Positions 1 through 9,086 of a stretch of 55,562 nt of DNA are shown here, piece after piece. The stretch is from Bacteroidales bacterium (GTDB taxonomy: Bacteria; Bacteroidota; Bacteroidia; Bacteroidales; UBA12077): positions 1 through 55,562 of the forward strand of contig JAHOYT010000027.1 of the NCBI GenBank assembly GCA_019038645.1, written 5' to 3'. Positions within the stretch are counted from its first letter, which is position 1. Each line of letters begins with the position of its first letter. The translations under genes were made by a program, and so were the position numbers. The notes beneath the pieces are model-generated. The model was not told where the DNA came from, searched no databases, and worked only from the letters and a program-made list of their open reading frames with translations.

Positions 1-322
1 ATATATAATTATAAATATTTAATTTAAACCTGAGAGGTATTATAATACAAGATGAGAATACGGGAAATAGAAAAATAGAATTTCAGCTTTTGCTTTGTAT
101 AATATCCGGCTCATTTTTTATACTCTGGTTCAGGATTGTTGATTAAACACATACTTTATTCTCTGCACATTGATAACTACAAATGTCCCTTGGATTAAAA
201 TAATGTTTATTAATTAAAAAGGTCTACTTTTGTAAGCCTGTTTTTAGAGCATAATTCTAATGAAATGATTGTAAGGAACAAAAATAGATAAAGAAAGTAA
301 ATGCAAATTTTAACTGAAAGAA
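1..322. other. Leading intergenic region
   Basis: No convincing coding sequence is visible on either strand in this AT-rich stretch. The only signal I can point to is TACTTTTG at 225-232, which fits the Bacteroidota -7 element TAnnTTTG; no well-spaced -33 TTTG partner is seen. If used, transcription of the acyl-CoA synthetase gene would begin near 239, giving a leader of roughly 80 nt. The 3' end of whatever lies upstream of the window is not recognisable. Confidence 0.4.
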
Positions 323-2776
323 ATGATTAATACAATATATAAGGAAAATACAGCATTAATTACTAAGGAAAAGAGTTATACATACAGTGATTTATTTAAT
401 AAAATAAGTCTGTTCGCTGAGGGTTTTTCAAAAAAGGGATATTCGAAGATAGCTATACATGCAGAGAATAAGGAAGAATGGATTTTTGCATTTTATGCAG
501 GATGGTATAATAAATGTGTAGTTGTACCCATCGATTTTTTAGCATCTGTTGATGATGTTACATACATTTTAAATGACTGTAAACCTGATCTGATTTTTTA
601 CAGCGACGAAACAAAGGATAAATTAGATAAGGTAGCAGAGAAACTTAATTACAAACCTGAAACCGGTAATTTAGATAATCTGGAATTAGCAAATCCAACT
701 GAAGAGTTTAACTGGGATGTTCCTGTTGATAAAGAAGAAACTGCGGTAATTATTTATACTTCAGGAACAACAGGAAGTCCAAAAGGAGTGATGTTGTCCT
801 ATAAGAATTTAATGGCAAACGTTGATGCAGTTTCCGAAAAAGTTAAAATTTACACAAAAGACCGACAGGCTTTATTATTACTTCCGTTGCATCATATTTT
901 TCCTTTGGCCGGTTCAATGGTTGCACCTTTAAGTGTTGGCGGAACAATTGTAATGTCTCCCTCGATGCAGTCTTCCGATTTGCTGGAAACACTTAAAAAT
1001 AATAAAATCAGGATTATGATTGGTGTTCCCAGACTGTACGATTTATTATACAAGGGCTTAAAGGCAAAAATTTACGCGTCACTTGCCGGAAAAGTTGTAT
1101 TTAACATTGTTAAAGCTTTACATTCAAAAAAAATCGCTAAAAAAGTATTAAAGAAAGTCCACGAAGGTTTTGGAGGACATCTTGAATTTCTGGTTTCCGG
1201 AGGAGCTGCATTAAATAAAGAAACAGGAGCTTTTTTCCATGCTTTAGGATTTGAAGTACTTGAAGGATATGGAATGACAGAGGCTTCACCTATGATTACG
1301 TTTACAAGACCGGGAAAAGTTAAAATCGGATCTCCAGGCCACATTTTACCGGGACTTGAAGTTGAAATACGTGATGATGAAATTTGTGCAAAAGGTGAAA
1401 ATGTCATGAAGGGTTATTATAATCGCCCTGAGGAAACAGCAGATGTTTTAAAGGATGGATGGTTGTATACTGGTGATTTGGGCCGATTTGATAAAGAAGG
1501 GTTTTTGCATATTACAGGAAGAAAAAAGGAAATTATAGTATTGCAAAATGGAAAAAATATTAATCCCGTTGAACTGGAAGTAAAACTTGAAAAAATTCCT
1601 GTAATTAATGAAGCCGGAGTGTTCTCACATAATGATTTATTGCATGTGGTTATTTTACCCGACTATGAAACTCTTGCAAAAGATGAAATAAAAAATCCGG
1701 AATTATATTTTAAAGAAACTGTGATGCCTGATTTTAATAAAGAAATGACTTCTTATAAAAGAATAATGAAGTATTCTTTAATTAAACAGGAAATTCCCAG
1801 AACCCGCCTTGGGAAAATACAACGATTTAAGTTAGCGGAGTTGTATGAAAAACCTGAAAAGCAAAAAAATACTTCTGAACATCCTGTATCAGAGGAATAT
1901 AAGGTTGTTAAAACATTTATTGAAAGCCAGGTTGATATGACAATTTCACCTGAAGATCATCTTGAGTATGATATTTCACTTGATTCACTTGGGAAAATAA
2001 CACTAATTGATTTTATTGAAAGAACTTTTGGTGTTAAAATAGAAGAAGATAAACTAATAAATTTCCCTTCAATTAGTTCAATGGTCGATCATATTAAGGA
2101 ACATAAAATTTTTCATAATCTTGAAATGCCCGATTGGTCTGAAATTTTAAAAGAAAAAATTCATTTAAATCTCCCAAAATCCTGGCCAACACAAACTTTT
2201 CTGATAAAATCATTTAGAAATATTTTTAAAGTTTATTTTAAATTTAATAGCGATGGAGTAACTAATGTTCCGGAAGGTGCAGCAATTATAACGCCTAATC
2301 ATTCAAGCTTTATCGATGGTTTATTTGTAACGGCGTTTTTAAAAAAACGAACCTTAAAAGAAACTTATTTTTATGCAAAAAGGAAGCATATAAAAAACCG
2401 ATTCCTAAACTTCTTTGCAAATAAAAATAATGTAATAATTATGGATATTAATTCCGATTTAAAGGAATCTATTCAGAAAATGGCTGAAGTATTAAAAAGA
2501 GGAAAGAAAGTAATAATTTTCCCGGAGGGCACAAGAACTAAAACAGGAAAACTTGGTGATTTCAAAAAGACATTTGCTATTCTAAGTAAAGAGTTAAATG
2601 TTCCGGTTGTTCCTGTAGCTATATCAGGAGCATATAAGGCTTTACCTGCCGGATCAAGATTCCCGAGACCATTTACAAGAGTTCAGGTTAATTATCTTCA
2701 GCCGGTTTATCCTGAAAATTTTACATTTGATACATTAGCAGAGAAAGTAAAACATGTAATATCCGAAAAATTGTAA
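323..2776 (+). CDS. Acyl-CoA synthetase / acyl carrier / 1-acylglycerol-3-phosphate acyltransferase fusion
   Basis: This 817-residue protein carries three activities of membrane lipid assembly in one chain. Residues about 1-520 are an AMP-dependent fatty acid ligase with the P-loop-like motif YTSGTTGSPKG near residue 144, the GYGMTE motif, and the C-terminal TGDLGRFD and GRKKE signatures. Residues about 525-600 resemble an acyl carrier domain with the phosphopantetheine site in DSLGK near Ser554. Residues about 630-817 are a PlsC-type acyltransferase with NHSSFIDG near 659 and FPEGTRTKTG near 732. The likely role is to activate free fatty acids and transfer them to lysophospholipid or glycerol phosphate, as Aas does in proteobacteria, where the domain order differs. 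The gene stands alone and converges with the next gene, 7 bases away. Domain calls are firm; the physiological substrate is inferred. Confidence 0.88.
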   Translation: MINTIYKENTALITKEKSYTYSDLFNKISLFAEGFSKKGYSKIAIHAENKEEWIFAFYAGWYNKCVVVPIDFLASVDDVTYILNDCKPDLIFYSDETKDKLDKVAEKLNYKPETGNLDNLELANPTEEFNWDVPVDKEETAVIIYTSGTTGSPKGVMLSYKNLMANVDAVSEKVKIYTKDRQALLLLPLHHIFPLAGSMVAPLSVGGTIVMSPSMQSSDLLETLKNNKIRIMIGVPRLYDLLYKGLKAKIYASLAGKVVFNIVKALHSKKIAKKVLKKVHEGFGGHLEFLVSGGAALNKETGAFFHALGFEVLEGYGMTEASPMITFTRPGKVKIGSPGHILPGLEVEIRDDEICAKGENVMKGYYNRPEETADVLKDGWLYTGDLGRFDKEGFLHITGRKKEIIVLQNGKNINPVELEVKLEKIPVINEAGVFSHNDLLHVVILPDYETLAKDEIKNPELYFKETVMPDFNKEMTSYKRIMKYSLIKQEIPRTRLGKIQRFKLAELYEKPEKQKNTSEHPVSEEYKVVKTFIESQVDMTISPEDHLEYDISLDSLGKITLIDFIERTFGVKIEEDKLINFPSISSMVDHIKEHKIFHNLEMPDWSEILKEKIHLNLPKSWPTQTFLIKSFRNIFKVYFKFNSDGVTNVPEGAAIITPNHSSFIDGLFVTAFLKKRTLKETYFYAKRKHIKNRFLNFFANKNNVIIMDINSDLKESIQKMAEVLKRGKKVIIFPEGTRTKTGKLGDFKKTFAILSKELNVPVVPVAISGAYKALPAGSRFPRPFTRVQVNYLQPVYPENFTFDTLAEKVKHVISEKL

Positions 2777-2783
2777 AATCCTG

Positions 2784-3878
2784 TTATATTCTGGCAAGAT
2801 TTGGCTTTATTTTGAGAAATTCGATATAACCGTTTGTAGTGCAAACAACAACTGTATTATTACTTAATACTATTGGTGTTGCAAAAATTCTTCCTTTTGT
2901 TTTATATTTTCCCAATAATACTCCAAGAGGAGAAAAAAAGTATAAATATTTATCGTAAGATCCAACCATTATAGTACCATCTGATAAACATACGGGAGAT
3001 GAAACAACTTTTTTATCTGTTTTAAATTTTTTAAACAATGTTCCGTCGGGTTTTAAAAAGTAAATAAACCGGTCAAACGATCCGAAGACTATTTTGGAGT
3101 CGTTTAGTTTTAATGGAGTGGAGTGAATTCTTCCCTTTGTTTTAAAAGAAGATATAGTATTGCCTTCTGTATTAAATATATATAAATTTTTATCGTATGA
3201 TCCGACAGCAAAATGGGTCTTGTTTAGTGAAACAGGTGCAGAATGCATTATCCATCCTTTGGTTTTTATTTTAGACAATAAACGGGCATTTTTATCAAAT
3301 ACATATAAATGTTTGTCATTCGAACCTATTACAAGCTTATCATTATCAATAATGTTGGGAGTACCATGTACCCATTTTCTTACCGGATATATATGACTTG
3401 TACTGTCTTCCTTATTAAAAAATACAATTCCTTTTCTGTTAGATCCGAAAACCAGCAAACGGTTAGGTAATTCAATAATAGAAGTAAACAGAGAACCACT
3501 ACCGGGTTTAATTTTATTCTGAAACTTGCATTCAGTGTCGAAAAAGTACATAAAACCGTCGTAAGATCCAACTACTACAGAACTGTCTGAAAGAACAGAA
3601 GGAGATGCATGAACCCAGCCCTTTGTTTCATATTTATTTTTCAGGTTTCCTTTTTTGTCAAAAAAATAGATGTTCTTATCATGTGAGCCTACAATAACAT
3701 CATCATTATAATTAGCAACCGGCGAAGAGAATATTGCTTTTCCCGTTTTAAAGAAATTTATTACTTCAATAAATTCAGTTGATAATGGTTCTCCGGCAGA
3801 TATTTGTCCTGCATTAAAGCAAAAGAGAATAATAAAGAAAGTAATATCTTTAAAATAAGATAAAAACCTTTTGTTCAT
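2784..3878 (-). CDS. Secreted beta-propeller (PQQ/WD-like repeat) protein
   Basis: The 364-residue product starts with a hydrophobic segment (about residues 8-27) that fits a signal peptide. The rest is about eight tandem repeats of roughly 39 residues, each with a core like VVGSYDKxLYFF followed by a strand, a KTKGRI/KTKGWI turn and xHSxPxxL. This spacing is typical of PQQ-like or outer-membrane BamB-like beta-propellers. No catalytic residues are apparent, so a binding or scaffold role outside the cytoplasm is the most that can be said. It is transcribed convergently with the acyltransferase fusion and appears monocistronic. Confidence is high for the fold class and low for function. Confidence 0.75.
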   Translation of the reverse strand: MNKRFLSYFKDITFFIILFCFNAGQISAGEPLSTEFIEVINFFKTGKAIFSSPVANYNDDVIVGSHDKNIYFFDKKGNLKNKYETKGWVHASPSVLSDSSVVVGSYDGFMYFFDTECKFQNKIKPGSGSLFTSIIELPNRLLVFGSNRKGIVFFNKEDSTSHIYPVRKWVHGTPNIIDNDKLVIGSNDKHLYVFDKNARLLSKIKTKGWIMHSAPVSLNKTHFAVGSYDKNLYIFNTEGNTISSFKTKGRIHSTPLKLNDSKIVFGSFDRFIYFLKPDGTLFKKFKTDKKVVSSPVCLSDGTIMVGSYDKYLYFFSPLGVLLGKYKTKGRIFATPIVLSNNTVVVCTTNGYIEFLKIKPNLARI

Positions 3879-4074
3879 TTAGTTAAGTATATTATTGATC
3901 CCTGTTAATCAAATTTTTGGTGTAATAAACTTAACTAAATTATTTTAAAACTAATAACTATATCTTTAATATGATTAAATTAAAAAGTACAAAATTGTAC
4001 GCAACCACCGGATATGATTTACCATCAATGCATCAGAGATATTTTTTTAAAAGTACTTATATGACGATTAAGAT

Positions 4075-4323
4075 ATGAAAATAAGAATTCTAATAATTTA
4101 CTTTTTTATTTTATTTACCACTGTTCAGTGCAGTAAAGATTTTCCTCAAATTCCTGTTGGATATGAATTAGTATATTTAAGAGATTATTTTGGTTTAGAT
4201 GGCTGTAGCTGGATATTTGAAAACGAAAACGGAGAGAAATATGAGGCCATAAACAGTGAAGATTTTTCTTTATATAATAATGGGAAAAGATATTTCTTAA
4301 AGTACGAACCTATATATGAATAA
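4075..4323 (+). CDS. Small putative lipoprotein
   Basis: An 82-residue protein with a hydrophobic N-terminus and a lipobox-like TTVQC ending at Cys19, which suggests lipid anchoring after signal peptidase II cleavage. The mature part is about 63 residues, rich in aromatic and acidic residues, with one further Cys in the segment DGCSWIF. I do not recognise a family. It sits about 90 bases ahead of the DUF6515 gene on the same strand, so the two could be co-transcribed, but the gap contains no decisive signal. Confidence 0.55.
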   Translation: MKIRILIIYFFILFTTVQCSKDFPQIPVGYELVYLRDYFGLDGCSWIFENENGEKYEAINSEDFSLYNNGKRYFLKYEPIYE

Positions 4324-4414
4324 TTATTTTTTGAGTTTTTAATGACTTAATTCAGTTTAATTGTTTTTGGCATAATACTTGGATTCTTCTTAAGGAATTT
4401 AAATATATTGTATT

Positions 4415-4981
4415 ATGAAAAATAAAAGATTAATACTGGTTCTGTTAATTCTTTCTTTCTGCACAAGTGGAATTACTGTAAATGCACAACGTCATAAACA
4501 TAACAAAGTAAATAAACATCAAAAAGCCAACAGACATAAACCTAATTACAGGTATGCAAAAATGCCTCAATGGGGTTATGAATATAAAGTAGCACCAAAA
4601 AATGCATTTATTTATAGACATTCCGGAATAAGGTATCATTACTACCGTGGAGTTTATTATAAACCTGCAGGATCAAAATATATGGTTGTGAGAGCTCCGG
4701 TTGGTATTCGTGTTCGTACTTTACCAAAGGGAAATATTCATTTTGTTGTTGGTGGCAGAAGATTCTTTTACTATTATGGAACTTATTATGTAAAATCGGT
4801 TGATGACAACGAATATATTACTGTGAATCCCCCATTAGGAGCAAGAATTGATGCCTTACCTGACGGGTACAGGAAAGTAATATATAACGAAAAAACTTTT
4901 TACATGTTTGAAGGTACTTATTATAAAGCCGTGGTAGATGATAAAGGAGAAGTTTGGTACCAGGTTATAAAAGAAAAATAA
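4415..4981 (+). CDS. DUF6515-like secreted repeat protein
   Basis: 188 residues with an N-terminal signal peptide ending near NAQ (residue 25), then a His/Lys-rich stretch, and then three units of roughly 45 residues. The units share the pattern Phe/Tyr-Tyr-Tyr ... GxYYxx followed by a PxGxRxxxLPxG loop, as in FFYYYGTYYV then PPLGARIDALPDGY. That pattern is what I know from the Bacteroidota DUF6515 family, whose role is unknown and which is predicted to act in the periplasm or at the surface. The start codon is the first ATG after a short AT-rich leader. Confidence 0.7.
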   Translation: MKNKRLILVLLILSFCTSGITVNAQRHKHNKVNKHQKANRHKPNYRYAKMPQWGYEYKVAPKNAFIYRHSGIRYHYYRGVYYKPAGSKYMVVRAPVGIRVRTLPKGNIHFVVGGRRFFYYYGTYYVKSVDDNEYITVNPPLGARIDALPDGYRKVIYNEKTFYMFEGTYYKAVVDDKGEVWYQVIKEK

Positions 4982-5004
4982 TTTTTCAGGGACTGATAAT
5001 TGAT

Positions 5005-5157
5005 AGAAGCTGTCTCAAAAGTAACAAAACTGTCATTCCCTTGAACCTGTCTGCCGACAGGCAGGAAAGGGAATCTCATACTTAACAATTATTCAATTAC
5101 TTATGAGATCTCCAATCAAGTTGGAGATGACAAAAAAGGGCTTTTGAGATAGCCTCT
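5005..5157. repeat. MITE-like element with terminal inverted repeats
   Basis: The ends form an imperfect inverted repeat: AGAAGCTGTCTCAAAAG at 5005-5021 against the complement of CTTTTGAGATAGCCTCT at 5141-5157. Inside are a TGTCATTCCC (5031-5040)/GGGAATCT pair and a 20-base near-palindrome at 5046-5065 with core CTGCCGACAG. A second inner pair, GAGATCTCCAA and TTGGAGAT, lies at about 5104-5128. The whole unit has no coding capacity and lies between two genes, as expected for a miniature transposable element or structured intergenic repeat. The T-run after its right arm could also terminate the upstream transcript. Confidence 0.6.
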
Positions 5158-5189
5158 TTTTTTATTATTTTTAAAAGAAATTTATAAAT

Positions 5190-5675
5190 ATGGAATTACT
5201 GAATTTTAAACCAATTGGTTTTATTAAAACACCTTTTAAAAGCAAGGAAGGAATGCCTATTCAATCTACTGGTGCACAAGGTGTAAAAGGAACTATTGAA
5301 ATTGAAGCTGAGTATATAGAAGGTTTAAAAGATTTAGATGGTTTTTCGCATATAATCTTAATTTATCATTTTCATTTATCGAAAACATATGAACTAAGTA
5401 TTAAACCTTTTATGGATGATAATCTTCGGGGTATTTTTTCAACACGTGCACCCAAAAGACCAAATCCTGTTGGATTTACTGTTGTTAAGTTAATTGAAAT
5501 AAAAGATAATTTAGTGCATATTGAAAATATTGATGTTATAGACGGAACTCCTTTAATTGATATTAAACCTTTTATTCCTGATATTGATAGTCCCGATGTT
5601 CAAAAATTAGGATGGTTACAAGGGAAATCTGATAAAATGGGAGTAAAGAAATCCGATAATCGTTTTATAGAATAA
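5190..5675 (+). CDS. trmO: TrmO/TsaA-like tRNA methyltransferase
   Basis: The 161-residue protein matches the TrmO (YaeB/TsaA, UPF0066) family along its whole length. Visible signatures are the N-terminal IGFIKTPF, the DLDGFSHIILIYHF segment, STRAPKRPNPVGFT (the most conserved block, involved in S-adenosylmethionine binding), and IDVIDGTPLIDIKPF. In characterised members the enzyme methylates N6-threonylcarbamoyladenosine at position 37 of certain tRNAs. The length is that of the single-domain form, without the C-terminal extension of the E. coli enzyme. The HAD phosphatase gene follows after 9 bases, so the two probably share a transcript. Confidence 0.88.
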   Translation: MELLNFKPIGFIKTPFKSKEGMPIQSTGAQGVKGTIEIEAEYIEGLKDLDGFSHIILIYHFHLSKTYELSIKPFMDDNLRGIFSTRAPKRPNPVGFTVVKLIEIKDNLVHIENIDVIDGTPLIDIKPFIPDIDSPDVQKLGWLQGKSDKMGVKKSDNRFIE

Positions 5676-5684
5676 ATCAAGAGT

Positions 5685-6320
5685 ATGAAAGAAAAATTAA
5701 TTATATGGGACTGGAATGGTACATTGTTAAGCGATGTTGATGCTTGTGTTAATTCAGTAAACGAAATGCTTGAACTGAGGCAAATGAAATTGTTAAGCAG
5801 AACTTCTTATAAAAACGTTTTTACTTTTCCTGTTCAGGATTATTATAATAATATAGGCTTCGATTTTAAACAAGAGTCATTTGAAAAGCTGGCTGTTGAA
5901 TATATTGATCTTTACAAAAGAAATTCTGTTGATTCTCCGTTGCAGGCTGGAGCAAAAGAAGCCTTACAATATTATAAAAAATGTAATTATAAGCAGATTA
6001 TAGTTTCGGCTTCGGAGCAAATGTCATTAGAAAATCAGGTAAAACAACGTGGAATATATGAGTATTTTGATTCAATATTAGGATTGAACAATATACATGC
6101 AAAAAGTAAAACAGAAAATGCTATTAATTATTTAAAAACATCTGAACAATTTGATCAGATTGTATTAATTGGCGACACATTTCATGACTACGAGGTTGCA
6201 AATGTATTAGGTTGTAAATGCATTTTAGTTAATAACGGACACCAAAATTTGAATAGATTTAACTTAAACAGTAATGTTGTAATTATTGAATCTCTTATTG
6301 AGGTTTTGAATCAGGAATAA
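5685..6320 (+). CDS. HAD-family hydrolase (phosphoglycolate phosphatase-like)
   Basis: 211 residues with the four HAD motifs in order. Motif I is WDWNGTLL near residue 8, with Asp nucleophile and an Asn in place of the second Asp. Motif II is the VSAS segment, motif III a Lys in HAKSKT, and motif IV is LIGDTFHD. The cap is a helical insert typical of the Gph/PgpB-like subfamily, so a small-molecule phosphatase is likely; the substrate cannot be read from sequence. DWNGT in place of DxDGT is a known natural variant. It probably forms an operon with trmO. Confidence 0.78.
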   Translation: MKEKLIIWDWNGTLLSDVDACVNSVNEMLELRQMKLLSRTSYKNVFTFPVQDYYNNIGFDFKQESFEKLAVEYIDLYKRNSVDSPLQAGAKEALQYYKKCNYKQIIVSASEQMSLENQVKQRGIYEYFDSILGLNNIHAKSKTENAINYLKTSEQFDQIVLIGDTFHDYEVANVLGCKCILVNNGHQNLNRFNLNSNVVIIESLIEVLNQE

Positions 6321-6455
6321 GGTTTTTAAGAGCAGTTAAAAATAGTAAATCAAGAAACTTACATGAAAGGACGGTTAATATAATGTATTAGGAGGGTGGA
6401 TTGTGTTGAAATTATCTTAGTATTAATTTTTAACTAACACTAACCAATATTTGTT

Positions 6456-7397
6456 ATGAAAAATTTTAAAATCCAAATTAGAATTATTTTACAAATAATT
6501 CTTTTCATAATTTTAGTTCAAAATACGGCTTACTCTCAATTTCAGAAAGTAAATAGTAATAACCTTGATATTTATTATCGAATTTATGGTCAGGGCACTC
6601 CAATTTTAATTATTGGCGGTGGTCCGGGCGATGTTTCAGGTCGTTATATAAGTTTATGTGAATTGCTCTCAACAAAATATCAGTGTATTCTTGTCGATCA
6701 AAGGGGAACAGGAAAATCAGCACCAGAGGTATTCGATTCCACGACTATATCGGTATCATTAACACTCGAAGATTTTGAGGCAATTCGCAATGAGCTTGGA
6801 ATAGAGCAATGGTCTGTTCTGGGCTTTTCTTATGGAGGATATCTGGCATCTTTATATGCAAATTTTTATCCATCTTCGGTTTCGTCACTTGTTCTTTTAA
6901 ACTCAATGGGTCTAAACACAAATGTATTTCATTATTTTTTAGATAATATAAATTCCAAACTACAGGCTTCAGATCTTGCAATAGTTGAGTTTTGGAGCGA
7001 TTCGGCAAGGTATTCGCAAGATCCAAAACATGCTATTGTCGAAATAATCAGAGCTAGAATGGCAGGGTATTTTTACGATCGCAAGAAATCATTGATTGTA
7101 AGTCAAACTATGAAAGATTCCGATTTCGATTTTAATGTTGGACGTTGGATTTGGAAAGATGTGATGGCCAGGAATCTGGACCTGGCGGAAATGGAATCAA
7201 ATTTTGAAAAACATGTTATTGTTATACAAGGAAGACAAGACCCTCTGGGGGAATCAGTTGCTCAATCGTTGTCGGATTATTATAAAAATTCCGAATTAGT
7301 ATTTATCGAGAAATGTGGACATTATTCATGGATTGAACAGCCCGATGAGATATTAATTGCAATCAGTAATTTTTTTGCATCTAATTTTAAAAATTAA
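6456..7397 (+). CDS. Secreted alpha/beta hydrolase, S33 prolyl aminopeptidase-like
   Basis: 313 residues with a signal peptide ending around TAYSQ. The alpha/beta-hydrolase core has GGGPGD in the oxyanion position (proline iminopeptidases have HGGPG), DQRGTGKS, the nucleophile elbow GFSYGG, a probable acid in GRQDPLG and the catalytic His in CGHYSWIEQP. These support an active serine hydrolase, possibly a peptidase of family S33, acting in the periplasm. It has its own upstream gap of 135 bases and no partner gene nearby. Substrate is unknown. Confidence 0.78.
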   Translation: MKNFKIQIRIILQIILFIILVQNTAYSQFQKVNSNNLDIYYRIYGQGTPILIIGGGPGDVSGRYISLCELLSTKYQCILVDQRGTGKSAPEVFDSTTISVSLTLEDFEAIRNELGIEQWSVLGFSYGGYLASLYANFYPSSVSSLVLLNSMGLNTNVFHYFLDNINSKLQASDLAIVEFWSDSARYSQDPKHAIVEIIRARMAGYFYDRKKSLIVSQTMKDSDFDFNVGRWIWKDVMARNLDLAEMESNFEKHVIVIQGRQDPLGESVAQSLSDYYKNSELVFIEKCGHYSWIEQPDEILIAISNFFASNFKN

Positions 7398-7644
7398 GAT
7401 AATTAGAAAAGCATTTAATATTATTTTCGTTACCCGGTTGATATTTTCACGTAAGCAAAGGATCAAATTATCGATATTTAAGCTCTTCAATAAATTTTAG
7501 TGCTCAAATATGAATTGTAACTAAATTCTAAAACAAAGATATGAATGTCATAAACTGACTACGCTTTTTTATTTATCATAGAATTTCATAACTTTCAAAT
7601 TCGAAAAAATTAAAAGAGTGATTACTACATAATAACTCAATTCT

Positions 7645-8214
7645 ATGAAAATTAAGCTATTAATATTTCTTTCCCTTCTGGGAACCCGGACTATTGGGCA
7701 GGAATTCCCGCAAACAATTACAAAAGATTCTTTATTTGAAAATATTTCCGCTGAATATGCAATATTAGATTCTGCTTACGGCAATCTAAATCGCGATGAA
7801 TACCCGGATTTGTTAATCGTTTTTAAGAAAAATAATGAATCAGAAATTTCTGATGTTATTGATAATGTGGTAGACAGACCCTTGCTGATTTATTTAGGAA
7901 AGCCTGATGGGAAATTCAGTTTTGTGGCACGTAACGATAAAGCAGTATTGTGTTACGATTGTGGCGGAATATGGGGCGATCCTTATGAAGGACTGGCCAT
8001 TAAGAATGGCTATTTTACTATTGAGCATTATGGTGGAAGTGCATGGCGGTGGTCGCGTTACATAACTTTTAAGTATTCAGAAAAAGATTCTAAATGGTAT
8101 TTGCATAAAGATGGTGGCGATTCATATCATAACAGCGACCCTGAAAATGTCGAAACGAATATTAAAACAGTTGATGATTTTGGAATTATTGAATTTGAAG
8201 TTTTTGAATATTAA
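7645..8214 (+). CDS. Secreted protein with VCBS-like segment
   Basis: A 189-residue protein with a signal peptide (cleavage near TIGQ). After it comes YGNLNRDEYPDLLIVFKK, a calcium-loop-like segment of the type seen in FG-GAP/VCBS repeats. The C-terminal half has a characteristic block, CGGIWGDPYEGLAIKN followed by EHYGGSAWRWSRYITFKY, that I recognise from uncharacterised bacterial secreted proteins. No enzyme motif is visible. It precedes the flavoprotein gene by 10 bases, so it may be the first gene of a four-gene run on the plus strand up to 9476. Confidence 0.6.
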   Translation: MKIKLLIFLSLLGTRTIGQEFPQTITKDSLFENISAEYAILDSAYGNLNRDEYPDLLIVFKKNNESEISDVIDNVVDRPLLIYLGKPDGKFSFVARNDKAVLCYDCGGIWGDPYEGLAIKNGYFTIEHYGGSAWRWSRYITFKYSEKDSKWYLHKDGGDSYHNSDPENVETNIKTVDDFGIIEFEVFEY

Positions 8215-8224
8215 TATAGCATAA

Positions 8225-8692
8225 ATGAGAAGAAACGATCGGGAAATTACCAACCAAACGGAAATTGAAACTATCATTCAAAAAGCAGATGTGTGCCGTA
8301 TTGCGCTAATAGATGATGGTTTGCCTTATATTGTGGCTTTAAATTTTGGATACAAAGCAGGCAATCCGGCTGTTCTGTATTTTCATTGCGCGAATGAAGG
8401 TCGAAAACTCAACATAATTGAGAAAAATAATTCAGTGTGTTTTCAAATGGATGTGGATCATGAGTTAGTATCTGCAAAAAAAGCCTGTGGATATACCATG
8501 AAATTTAAGAGTATAGTTGGATATGGAAAAATCCATAAAGTAGTAAGTAAAGAAGAAAAAATTGAAGGATTAAATTATATTATGAAGCAATATTCTGAAA
8601 ACGATAATTTCGATTACGCTGATAAAATGCTTGATATAACTACAATTCTGAAATTGAAGATTGAAAAACTTACAGGTAAAAAGAAGGAATAA
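8225..8692 (+). CDS. Pyridoxamine 5'-phosphate oxidase family (NimA-like) flavoprotein
   Basis: 155 residues of the split-barrel flavin-binding fold. The N-terminal MRRNDREI, the AxVCRIALIDDGLPYIVALNFGY strand pair, FHCANEGRKLNIIEKN and SVCFQMDVDHE are typical of the Nim-like subgroup of PNPOx proteins. Related proteins reduce nitro compounds or bind heme or FMN; which applies here is not clear. The ACGYTMKFKSIVGYGKIHKV strand is also conserved in that group. It lies between the VCBS-like gene and the cupin gene with gaps of 10-12 bases. Confidence 0.75.
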   Translation: MRRNDREITNQTEIETIIQKADVCRIALIDDGLPYIVALNFGYKAGNPAVLYFHCANEGRKLNIIEKNNSVCFQMDVDHELVSAKKACGYTMKFKSIVGYGKIHKVVSKEEKIEGLNYIMKQYSENDNFDYADKMLDITTILKLKIEKLTGKKKE

Positions 8693-8704
8693 TAACAAAT
8701 TATT

Positions 8705-9070
8705 ATGAAGAAAGTAAATATTTCTGAGAAGCTAAACCAGATAAAAGATTACTGGAACCCCAGAGTCGTTGCTGAATTAAATGGTCAGCAAATACGCCTG
8801 GTAAAAATAATAGGTGATTTTACATTTCATAAACATGACAATGAAGACGAAATGTTTTGGGTAATTAAAGGAAAACTTAAATTGGATTTTGAAGATAAGA
8901 CTGAAGAAGTAAATGAAGGTGAATTTTTTGTTGTTCCAAAGGGAATTGTTCATCGTCCGGTGGCAGAACAAGAAGTTCATCTATTGATGTTTACTGCCGC
9001 TGAAAATATCAATACCGGTGATATTAAAAACGAAATGACTTTAGATACTGAGAATTTGGAAAAGATTTAA
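8705..9070 (+). CDS. Single-domain cupin protein
   Basis: 121 residues forming one cupin barrel. Motif 1 is FHKHDNEDEMFWVIKGKL (two His and a Glu available for metal), and motif 2 is GEFFVVPKGIVHRPVA with the third His. Such small cupins are metal-dependent enzymes or sugar/ligand-binding proteins, and the sequence does not say which. It is transcribed with the flavoprotein upstream (12 bases) and a small secreted protein downstream (16 bases). Confidence 0.78.
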   Translation: MKKVNISEKLNQIKDYWNPRVVAELNGQQIRLVKIIGDFTFHKHDNEDEMFWVIKGKLKLDFEDKTEEVNEGEFFVVPKGIVHRPVAEQEVHLLMFTAAENINTGDIKNEMTLDTENLEKI

Positions 9071-9086
9071 AAAATAATTTAGAAAT

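Noticed and set aside
4366-4383. Sigma-54 promoter before the DUF6515 gene
   Set aside because: TTTGGCATAATACTTGG has a good -24 part, but the -12 dinucleotide is GG rather than GC and the gene has no link to sigma-54 control.
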